Shown one piece after another: positions 1-6,370 of a stretch of DNA of 6,898 nucleotides (the first letter of the stretch is position 1; every line of letters begins with the position of its first letter). Below the pieces are notes generated by a model that did not search any database, was not told the DNA's origin, and was given only the letters and a program-made list of their open reading frames with translations. Both the position numbers and the translations under genes were made by a program. The stretch is from Lutibacter sp. (GTDB taxonomy: Bacteria; Bacteroidota; Bacteroidia; Flavobacteriales; Flavobacteriaceae), in assembly GCA_004195315.1 (NCBI GenBank), contig SDWL01000107.1, forward strand, positions 1 to 6,898. The letters are read 5' to 3'.

Positions 1-19
1 AGATGTGTATAAGAGACAG
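1..19 (+). other. Tn5/Nextera mosaic-end adapter (sequencing artefact)
   Basis: The first 19 bases are identical to AGATGTGTATAAGAGACAG, the transposase mosaic-end sequence used in Nextera library preparation. The match is exact, lies at the extreme 5' end of the window, and puts an in-frame TAA (10-12) in front of an otherwise open reading frame. This is therefore untrimmed adapter at a contig end rather than host DNA, and genomic sequence starts at base 20. Confidence 0.97.
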
Positions 20-828
20 GAAATACTATTGAAGACATAGAAGTTATAGGCTCCGTTGATACACAACTATTAAATGATTATGAATCTTTCAGAACAGCGT
101 CTTTAAATAGATTGGTTAAATCGGTTAGAAAAAAAATTAAAGAACTGAGTAAGGTTGGCGATAACGAAACTGAAATAGCAACTTTAAGAGCGATTGAAGT
201 AGAAAATTACAAAGAACATTTAAATGAATTAACTGCATTTGTAAAAGATAGTATGGGAACTTCAATTGCTATTTATCATAGTTCATTACGTTGGAATGGT
301 GGTGAGAATTTACCTTTCTTACAAGAGTTAGTTTCATCTTTTGAAGAAAAGCATCCAACTTCAGAAATTACTCAAAAACTAATAAACAAACTTCATTTAC
401 TTGAAAAAACAAGTGTAGGGAGCCGTATTTTAAACATTGAAATACCTAATAGTACAAATGAATTAATTTCATTAAATACTATTAAAGGAACCTATACATT
501 AGTCGATTTTTGGGCAAGTTGGTGTCCGCCTTGCCGAACGGAAAGTACCTTACTAAACGAACTATATAGCTCTTATCATTCAAAGGGTTTTGAAATTTAT
601 GGTATTTCTTTAGATTCAAAACGTGAAAATTGGCTAAAAGCTATTGAAAAAGATCAGCGAGTATGGCCAGAAGTTTCTACTGTTGAAGGATTTGTTACGC
701 CTGTTGCTATTGAATATGGAATAAACGCTTTACCAACAAATTTTTTAATTGATTCAACAGGTAAAATTGTTGCAGTTAATATTCACGGAAAAGCATTAAA
801 AGATAAACTTAAAAAGTTGTTTCAGTAG
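20..828 (+). CDS. TlpA/ResA-like thioredoxin-fold protein, 5'-truncated
   Basis: This is the C-terminal part (268 visible residues) of a secreted thiol-disulfide oxidoreductase-like protein. The frame is open from the adapter junction, so the TTG at 112 is an internal codon and not a start; the true start and any signal peptide are lost. The first roughly 100 residues are helical and resemble the region that follows a DUF4369-type N-terminal domain in Bacteroidota proteins of this class. The thioredoxin domain follows from about base 415. It has the active site WASWCPPCR, with the cysteine pair encoded at 523-534, and the cis-proline loop ALPTNFLID, with the proline at 733-735. Family members act in the periplasm or are membrane-anchored and reduce or exchange disulfides; the substrate here is unknown. 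The gene converges on the bat operon and is not part of it. The fold and active site are certain; the exact subfamily is not. Confidence 0.88.
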
Positions 829-841
829 AATCAACTTTTTA
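810..841. terminator. Bidirectional hairpin terminator between convergent genes
   Basis: The outer stem is 10 bp (810-819 with 832-841: TAAAAAGTTG / CAACTTTTTA). A T-T mismatch (820/831), a 3-bp inner stem (821-823 with 828-830) and a 4-base loop (824-827) follow. The stem starts with A5 and ends with T5, so a U run follows the hairpin in either direction. It can end the thioredoxin-like transcript and, from the other side, the bat operon, whose last stop codon lies about 50 bp away. The TAG of the + strand gene (826-828) sits in the loop and inner stem. The pairing is seen directly; termination is inferred. Confidence 0.7.
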
Positions 842-889
842 GTTTAGACTCTTTTCTTCAAAGTAACAACAGCTTTTAAAGTTGAAAAA

Positions 890-1642
890 CTAGATTTCTT
901 TTAAGTCATCCATGTAAATCCAACCAATTTTACCGTCAACTATTTTAATTTTTTTCCAACTCTCAAGTTCATCTAAAATCACAACTTTAGTCCCTTCATG
1001 AAGCTCAAAAACTGTTTCACTACTTGTTGAAGGCGCATTTTTAATTTCAACTTTATCTACAAAAACAATAGCTGTTCTATTTTTTTGAACCGTATCATAA
1101 TTATTAAATGCAAAAAACACAGAAATAACTAGTGCAAAAAGTGCGATTATGGAAGTATTAAAGTAAAATAACTTCTTTTTAGATGAGTATGAAAAATGAT
1201 ATAATAAAAATAATATTGAGGCCAAAAACGAGGTTAAAACTGCAATAATAGCCCAAGTTTCAAATGGTAATTTTTGAATTATATTTGAAGAAAAACGTTG
1301 TAAAAAGGTTTGAGGTAAATCTTCAATTACATCAATAGTCATGCGTTTTGCAAAAGCTAAATTAAAGGAAGCATCTTCGTGTATTGGGTTTATTTTTAAT
1401 GCTTTTTCATAATAAAATATTGAAGGTGCTACTTTGTTTAATTTGTAATAACAATTTCCTAAATTAAAAAATAAATCATCTGATTTTAATCCTTGTTTCT
1501 CAATGGAAGTGTACAATTCAATGGCTTCTGAATATTTCCCATTTTGATATAAGTTATTTGCTTTTGAAAATAATTCATCTGTCGTTTGGGCATTTACAAC
1601 CAAACTAAAAAGTAGTACTATGGTAAAAAATATTTTCTTCAT
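890..1642 (-). CDS. batE: BatE: TPR and SH3-like domain membrane protein
   Basis: This is the last gene of the bat operon (250 aa from the chosen start). The protein begins with a typical signal peptide (MKKIFFTIVLLFSLVVNAQ). About two TPR units follow (residues 22-97; landmarks LFFNLGNCYYKL and YYEKALKINP). Two membrane helices lie at about 130-147 and 161-180, separated by a short lysine-rich loop (SSKKK). A C-terminal SH3-like domain covers about 188-250 (landmarks ELHEGTKVVILDEL and KIGWIYMDDL). By the positive-inside rule the KKK loop is cytoplasmic, which places both the TPRs and the SH3-like domain in the periplasm. The domain order is that of Bacteroidota BatE, a presumed scaffold of the Bat complex. 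The ATG at 1642 is preferred: it gives a clean signal peptide and a 1-nt gap after batD. An upstream ATG at 1660 would add six residues and overlap batD by 17 nt. Confidence 0.9.
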   Translation of the reverse strand: MKKIFFTIVLLFSLVVNAQTTDELFSKANNLYQNGKYSEAIELYTSIEKQGLKSDDLFFNLGNCYYKLNKVAPSIFYYEKALKINPIHEDASFNLAFAKRMTIDVIEDLPQTFLQRFSSNIIQKLPFETWAIIAVLTSFLASILFLLYHFSYSSKKKLFYFNTSIIALFALVISVFFAFNNYDTVQKNRTAIVFVDKVEIKNAPSTSSETVFELHEGTKVVILDELESWKKIKIVDGKIGWIYMDDLKEI

Positions 1643-1643
1643 A

Positions 1644-3410
1644 TTACAAATACTTATCAATTTTGGTGATTACATTTTTCGCTTTTTCAAAATCTTGTTT
1701 CATCAATACACTTGTTGTTGGCGTATAACGTGCAAAATCACAATTATTTAATACTGAAATAAACTCCTCTATTGTAACATTCTCAACGCATTTATTATTT
1801 AAAATTTCTGCTATTTTTTCTTGAGAAATATCTGATGTTTCAATATGAAGTTTTGCCTTTAAAAAATTATGCAACGCTTTTTCTAAAGCAATATAAAATG
1901 CTTCTTGGTTTCCTAATTGTTTATTCGCTTGAGATAAATATTTACGAGCTAATTTATCTGCTTTTCTAATTTTATTACCAAATATATCACCGGCGCGTTT
2001 TGCACGTTTATTACCAATAATTATCCCTATTGGGATTGCTAAAAATGGTAATAATAACAATAAATAAAATAATGTAGATTTAAAAAATTCTTCTTCAATA
2101 GCAGGTTTAAATGTGGTGTTTAAGGCTATAAATCTAAAATTATTATCGTTTGAAACTACTTGCTTTTTTTCAGTATCATTACTGTTGTTAACAGCTGATA
2201 GTAATTCTTTTCCTTCAGTAACATTAACAATAATAGCTTCTGTATTTATAGTATTATATTTTCCTTCATTTGGATTAAAATAAGAAAATGTAACTTCAGG
2301 AATTTTATATTTCCCTTTAAATTGCGGCACTACTGTATAAACGTCGGAAATACTACCTCTTAAACCAGCTAACGATGTTACAACTTGTTCTGTATGCTCT
2401 GGAGTATAGACTTCTAATTCAACTGGAGTTGTTATTTTAGGAATATCGAATAATTTTAAATTACCTCTTCCTGAAACCTCTACTATAATTTGAGCAGCTT
2501 CATTGGCTTTCAAAATATTTTTATCCGCTAAAACTTCAAAATCAAATTCACCAACTGCACCTGAAAAATCAATAGGTTTCCCTTCTTCAGGTAATGCTTT
2601 TACATTCACATTTTTCACCTCTGATTTGGTTGAATAATTAATATTTCTTGTAATCATATTTCCGAAAAAGTCACCTCTTCCAGTTGGTATTCCAACAGAA
2701 AAACTCATTTCAATAGGTTCAATTACTAATTTTCCTGAACGTTGCGGTATTAAAATGGCTTTTTTAAGAATTACATATTTATAATTTTCACCATTGAATT
2801 GTCCGCTTTTAAAATTAACTTGCTTAACTTCAATATCCTGATTCCAAAATCCTTTGTATTGTGGTGTTTCATTAACCTGAGAGCCATAAAGGTTTATATT
2901 TTCGCTCACATACAATTTATAAACTACATAAATTCCTTCTCCAACATATGGCTTTAATTTTGACACTTCAGCTACTAAATGTATACTTTGTTGTGCTATA
3001 TAGTTTGGGTTATTAGGGTCTTTAGGTATTTCAACTTCTTTTGTAACTGTTATTTTAACAGTATTTGATTTTAATAGTTCACCTTTATATTCAATTGTTG
3101 CGGGTTCAATAGTAAATTCACCCATTATTTTTGGTTCAACAATATAAATATAGGCTTGTGAATAACTTGCTTTACCATTAATCCAAGATTGATTTACAGA
3201 TGAACTTGGACCGCCAACAACTTTAAAATTATCAAATGGTGGTGGTTTAAAATTATCAGCCCCTTGTTTATTCACTATAAATTCAATCCTAAAACGTTGA
3301 TTTACGCCTAATTTATTTTTACTTACAGCAGATTTAAACTCAACTTGAGCAAAAATAACATGCGTTATAAATATTAAAATCGTTAGTATGTAAAACTTTA
3401 TCATTTTCAT
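1644..3410 (-). CDS. batD: BatD: large periplasmic, membrane-anchored protein
   Basis: A protein of 588 residues, in the usual size range for BatD of this phylum. It has an N-terminal signal peptide (about 1-21, ending FAQ) and a long beta-rich, Ig-like periplasmic region (about 22-400). The family landmarks in that region are PPPFDNFKVVGGP (56-68), the polar SQAYIYIVEP segment (84-93) and SGRGNLKLFDIP (313-324). One membrane helix spans about 445-466. A basic helical cytoplasmic tail (467-588) follows and contains CDFARYTP (557-564), a motif I recognise from the C-terminal region of BatD proteins. BatD is thought to hold the vWA proteins and TPR proteins together at the membrane; no enzymatic motif is visible. 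Its ATG is 3 nt after the batC stop; a second ATG two codons in (3404) would also work. The only two cysteines, C541 and C557, both lie in the cytoplasmic tail. Confidence 0.93.
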   Translation of the reverse strand: MKMIKFYILTILIFITHVIFAQVEFKSAVSKNKLGVNQRFRIEFIVNKQGADNFKPPPFDNFKVVGGPSSSVNQSWINGKASYSQAYIYIVEPKIMGEFTIEPATIEYKGELLKSNTVKITVTKEVEIPKDPNNPNYIAQQSIHLVAEVSKLKPYVGEGIYVVYKLYVSENINLYGSQVNETPQYKGFWNQDIEVKQVNFKSGQFNGENYKYVILKKAILIPQRSGKLVIEPIEMSFSVGIPTGRGDFFGNMITRNINYSTKSEVKNVNVKALPEEGKPIDFSGAVGEFDFEVLADKNILKANEAAQIIVEVSGRGNLKLFDIPKITTPVELEVYTPEHTEQVVTSLAGLRGSISDVYTVVPQFKGKYKIPEVTFSYFNPNEGKYNTINTEAIIVNVTEGKELLSAVNNSNDTEKKQVVSNDNNFRFIALNTTFKPAIEEEFFKSTLFYLLLLLPFLAIPIGIIIGNKRAKRAGDIFGNKIRKADKLARKYLSQANKQLGNQEAFYIALEKALHNFLKAKLHIETSDISQEKIAEILNNKCVENVTIEEFISVLNNCDFARYTPTTSVLMKQDFEKAKNVITKIDKYL

Positions 3411-3413
3411 TTT

Positions 3414-4196
3414 CTACCAGTCTTTTTCTTGTTTTATTTTTTTGCCTTTTGCTTTTTCGGCATTTAGTTTTTTCTGTGTTTTATTCTCTTCATTATTCAT
3501 AGCTTCTAGCAATTGTTTTATTTGTTCAGGCGATAATTGATTAGGTCTTGGTTGTTGATCTTGCTTTTTTTCTTCGTCTTGCTTTTTATCACCTTTTTCG
3601 TCTTCTTTATCTTTTCCTTTGTCTTTCTCTTTATTTTCGTCTTCCTTCTTTTCTTTATCGCCTCCTTCTTTGTCTTTTTGATCTTTGTTTTTATCGTCCT
3701 TATTGTCTTTATTATCCTTTTTATCGTCTTTATTCTCTTGTTCTTGCTTTTTCAATAATTCTTGTGCCATTGCTAAATTATAACGCGTTTCATCATCTTT
3801 GGAATTATTACGCATCGAATTTTTAAAGGCTGTAACTGCTTTTTCATATTGCTTTTCTTTCATAAAAGAATTTCCCATATTATGATAAGCTTCTGCTTTG
3901 CTATCTTTTTTTTTGAAGGTTTTTTCAACCAATTCAAATTGGCTAACGGCTTCTTTATTTCTGTCTTGTTGATAAATCGAATTTCCTAAATTATAGGAAG
4001 CCGTTGGATAATTTGGGTTTTTAGACAAGCCTTTTTTATAGGCAATTTCAGCCTCTTTAAATTTTAATTGATTATAAAGTTCGTTTCCTTCTCTAACATT
4101 TTCTCTAGCCTCACGCTCCAACTTTGTTTTGTTCTTTTCTTGAGAAAAAATCAGTGTTGAAAAACATAAAAATAATATGACTATTTTATTTTTCAT
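3414..4196 (-). CDS. batC: BatC: secreted TPR protein with long charged linker
   Basis: 260 residues. A signal peptide (about 1-18, MKNKIVILFLCFSTLIFS) is followed by three TPR-like units (about 33-66, 67-99 and 101-136), each with the expected small and aromatic landmarks such as SYNLGNSIYQQ and AYHNMGNSFMKEKQYEKAV. Next comes a 67-residue stretch made only of K, D, E, N, Q and G (149-215). The protein ends with a conserved BatC tail: LSPEQIKQLLEAMNNEE (221-237) and a final EKDW. TPRs suggest protein-protein docking in the periplasm, probably with BatE or the vWA domains; this is inferred from the family and from gene order. The gene sits 3 nt from both batB and batD. There are no cysteines after signal-peptide removal (C11 is in the signal). 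Confidence 0.93.
   Translation of the reverse strand: MKNKIVILFLCFSTLIFSQEKNKTKLEREARENVREGNELYNQLKFKEAEIAYKKGLSKNPNYPTASYNLGNSIYQQDRNKEAVSQFELVEKTFKKKDSKAEAYHNMGNSFMKEKQYEKAVTAFKNSMRNNSKDDETRYNLAMAQELLKKQEQENKDDKKDNKDNKDDKNKDQKDKEGGDKEKKEDENKEKDKGKDKEDEKGDKKQDEEKKQDQQPRPNQLSPEQIKQLLEAMNNEENKTQKKLNAEKAKGKKIKQEKDW
3552..3752 (-). repeat. Low-complexity K/D/E-rich linker coding segment of batC
   Basis: Encodes BatC residues 149-215, in which only lysine, aspartate, glutamate, asparagine, glutamine and glycine occur. Irregular short units such as KDNKDNKDDK and EKDKGKDKED show a purine-rich coding strand with slippage-prone repeats. The linker separates the TPR block from the conserved C-terminal tail and is probably unstructured. 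The opposite strand stays open over the same stretch simply because of this composition. Confidence 0.85.
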
Positions 4197-4199
4197 TTG

Positions 4200-5252
4200 T
4201 TACTTACTTTTTTGTGTCCCAGATTGATTAAATAAATTTAATTTTTGAACCCATTTTGTTTTCTTTTCAAGCAATAATACATCTATTATTAAAAACAATA
4301 AGCCAAAACCTATAAACCATTGAAATTGATCTTTGTAATCTGAAAATTGCTTTGATTCAAATTCACTTTTTTCAGCTTTTAACAATATCTTTTCAATAAC
4401 ATCAATTGTTTCTTGTGTTTTATTTCCGTTAATGTATTTACCTTTTCCTTCATAAGCAATCTCTTTTAAAACATCTTCTTGCATTTTAGTGATTACAACA
4501 GCTCCTTTACTATCTTTTTTATAGCTAATTCCTACTCCATTATTCCTTAATGGAATTGGACCTCCTTCATTTGTTCCAACACCAACAGTATAAATTTTAA
4601 TTCCTTCTTTTTTAGCTTCTTGAGCAAGTGTAATTGTATTTTCTTCGTGATCTTCACCGTCAGAGACTATAAATAAAAACCGATTTGTTTGTTCTTCATT
4701 ATCATAATAGGTAATTGCTTTTTCAATGGCTTCATTAATTGCAGTTCCTTGACTTGAAACCATATCTGGATTGGTATTTTGCAAAAACATTTTTGCAGCT
4801 GCGTGATCAGTAGTTATAGGTAATAACGGATATGAATTTCCTGCATAAATAATAATTCCTACTCTATCACTTCCAAGATTGTCAATAATTTTTGTGATTA
4901 TTTGCTTTGCTTTATCCAAACGGCTTGGAGCAATATCTTCAGCTAACATACTTTTTGAAACATCTAAAGCAAAAACAATATCAACACCTTGGCGTTTTAC
5001 TGTTTCTAACTTTGTCCCCATTTTAGGATTTGTTAATGAGATAATTAAAAAAGATAGCCCTAAACTTATCATTATGATTTTTAAAAATGACTTAAAAGTG
5101 GATTTTTCTGGGCTTAATTTTTGAATTAAATTACTATCTGTAAATTGTTTTTGAGTTCTTTTTTTCCACCAAAGCACCAATAAAAACAACACAAATATTA
5201 CAGGAATAATTGCTAGGTATAAAAAATATGTTGGTTCCTCTATTTGATACAT
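4200..5252 (-). CDS. batB: BatB: membrane-anchored vWA-domain protein
   Basis: 350 residues with three predicted membrane helices (about 9-29, 57-74 and 311-328) flanking a von Willebrand factor A domain (about 88-290). The metal-ion-dependent adhesion site is complete: the DxSxS motif is D97, S99, S101 (FALDVSKSMLAEDIAP), the threonine is T170 (SSQGTAINEA) and the second aspartate is D198 (IVSDGEDHEEN). YAGNSYPLLPITTDHAAAKM (136-155) is characteristic of the family. Such domains bind partners through a divalent metal. With the lysine-rich loop after helix 1 inside, the vWA domain would face the periplasm, but this topology is inferred. It is a paralogue of BatA and lies after an unusually long 110-nt gap. 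The ATG is preceded by an A-rich stretch with no Shine-Dalgarno sequence, as is normal in Bacteroidota. Confidence 0.95.
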   Translation of the reverse strand: MYQIEEPTYFLYLAIIPVIFVLFLLVLWWKKRTQKQFTDSNLIQKLSPEKSTFKSFLKIIMISLGLSFLIISLTNPKMGTKLETVKRQGVDIVFALDVSKSMLAEDIAPSRLDKAKQIITKIIDNLGSDRVGIIIYAGNSYPLLPITTDHAAAKMFLQNTNPDMVSSQGTAINEAIEKAITYYDNEEQTNRFLFIVSDGEDHEENTITLAQEAKKEGIKIYTVGVGTNEGGPIPLRNNGVGISYKKDSKGAVVITKMQEDVLKEIAYEGKGKYINGNKTQETIDVIEKILLKAEKSEFESKQFSDYKDQFQWFIGFGLLFLIIDVLLLEKKTKWVQKLNLFNQSGTQKSK

Positions 5253-5362
5253 TATTCTGTTATTATTGTTTATTTGTTCAATTCTTTATTAGTCAAACCT
5301 TTTGTCTATATTTTTGTAATACCTTATCTTAATTTTAAACGGATACAAAACTCAAGATTTCA
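5253..5362 (-). other. batA-batB intergenic gap, no convincing signal
   Basis: This 110-nt AT-rich gap is the only sizeable spacer within the operon. I see no good match to the Bacteroidota promoter pattern (TTG about 20 bases before TAnnTTTG); the nearest -7-like string, AAGGTTTG, lacks a TTG at the right distance. A weak imperfect hairpin (5313-5349; 9 bp with two bulges and a 17-base loop) has no adjoining U tract. No small open reading frame with coding character was found. Confidence 0.6.
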
Positions 5363-6367
5363 CTATATAAAACTTCTAAAAATTGTATGTTTTAATCCTA
5401 TTTCAAGCAAAATTAATAAACCTGCTAAAAGCACTAATAATCTATATTTTTCTTGATAATTATAATATTTAAACTCTTCAATTTCTGTTTTTTCTAACTT
5501 ATTAATTTCGTTATAAATAGCTTTTAATTTTGAGTTATCTGTTGCTCTAAAATATTTTCCTTCAGTTTCTTTTGCTATATAACGAAGTAATTCTTCATCA
5601 ATTTCAACTGGTGAACTTCTAAAAAGTAACTTTCCTGTTTTTGGGTCTTTTGCGTAAGGAAATGATGCAGTTCCGTTAGTACCTAAACCAATAGTGTAAA
5701 CCTTTATCCCTAAACCCACAGCTAATTCAGTAGCTGTTTTTGGGTCTACAAAACCGGTGTTATTTACTCCGTCAGTTAATAAAATAATAACTTTACTTTT
5801 TGCTTTACTTTCTTTTAACCGGTTTACTGCTGAACCTAAGCCCATTCCAATTGCTGTTCCTCCGTCTAAATCTCCCCATTTAATATCAGAAATAGTATTT
5901 CTTATAATTCGTTTATCACTTGTAATTGGTGTGCGAGTAAAACTTTCACCTGCATAAACCACAACTCCTATTCTGTCGTTTGGACGTTGATTTACAAAAT
6001 CAGTTGCAACAACTTTTAAGGCTTCTAAACGGTTTGGCTTTAAATCTCTTGCCAACATACTTGCCGAAACATCTATTGCCATTACAATGTCTATCCCTTT
6101 ATTTGTTTTTGTTCGTTTACTAACTTCAACATTTCTTGGTCTTGCTAAAGCAACAATTAATAATGTTAATGCTAACAATCTTAAGACATATAATAACGGT
6201 TTTAATTTAGATAAAACTGAAGGCTTCAATTCAAATCCTTTTATGCTCGGAATAGTTAACGATGCAATATCTGTTTTACGTATTAAAAAATACCAAACTG
6301 TTAATATTGGTATTAGTAGTAATAACCATAAAAACTGCGGATTTAAAAATTCGAAATTCTGCAACAT
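5363..6367 (-). CDS. batA: BatA: membrane-anchored vWA-domain protein
   Basis: 334 residues in the same layout as BatB: helices at about 12-29, 57-75 and 308-324, with a von Willebrand A domain at about 90-290. The metal site is intact: D99, S101, S103 (AIDVSASMLARDLKP), T171 (DLDGGTAIGMG) and D199 (LLTDGVNNTG). The segment YAGESFTRTPITSDKRI (138-154) is typical of BatA. Basic residues in the loop after helix 1 put that loop inside and the vWA domain in the periplasm (inferred). In the family BatA is the first vWA subunit of the Bat complex and a likely partner of the MoxR ATPase system. The ATG lies 3 nt after the stop of the preceding gene, which supports both this start and translational coupling. 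The protein has no cysteine. Confidence 0.95.
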   Translation of the reverse strand: MLQNFEFLNPQFLWLLLLIPILTVWYFLIRKTDIASLTIPSIKGFELKPSVLSKLKPLLYVLRLLALTLLIVALARPRNVEVSKRTKTNKGIDIVMAIDVSASMLARDLKPNRLEALKVVATDFVNQRPNDRIGVVVYAGESFTRTPITSDKRIIRNTISDIKWGDLDGGTAIGMGLGSAVNRLKESKAKSKVIILLTDGVNNTGFVDPKTATELAVGLGIKVYTIGLGTNGTASFPYAKDPKTGKLLFRSSPVEIDEELLRYIAKETEGKYFRATDNSKLKAIYNEINKLEKTEIEEFKYYNYQEKYRLLVLLAGLLILLEIGLKHTIFRSFI

Positions 6368-6370
6368 AGT

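Noticed and set aside
112..114. TTG as start codon of the thioredoxin-like gene
   Set aside because: The frame is open upstream to the adapter and the 30 extra codons read like family sequence (DIEVIGSV..., NDYESF...), so this is an internal leucine of a truncated gene.
867..885. Second small inverted repeat (CAAC...GTTG) between the convergent genes
   Set aside because: Only 4 bp of pairing plus a palindromic core that cannot form a loop; the hairpin at 810-841 is far stronger.
1643..1660. ATG at 1660 as batE start
   Set aside because: It adds MISICN before a clean MKK signal peptide and overlaps batD by 17 nt; the ATG at 1642 fits the tight spacing of the operon better.
3537..3826. Overlapping + strand open frames rich in Phe, Leu, Ile and Val opposite batC
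   Set aside because: They mirror the Lys/Asp/Glu-rich linker of BatC on the other strand; their hydrophobic composition is a by-product of the pyrimidine-rich complement.
5313..5349. Imperfect hairpin in the batA-batB gap as a terminator or riboswitch
   Set aside because: Two bulges, a 17-base AT-rich loop and no U tract; such pairing is expected by chance in AT-rich DNA.
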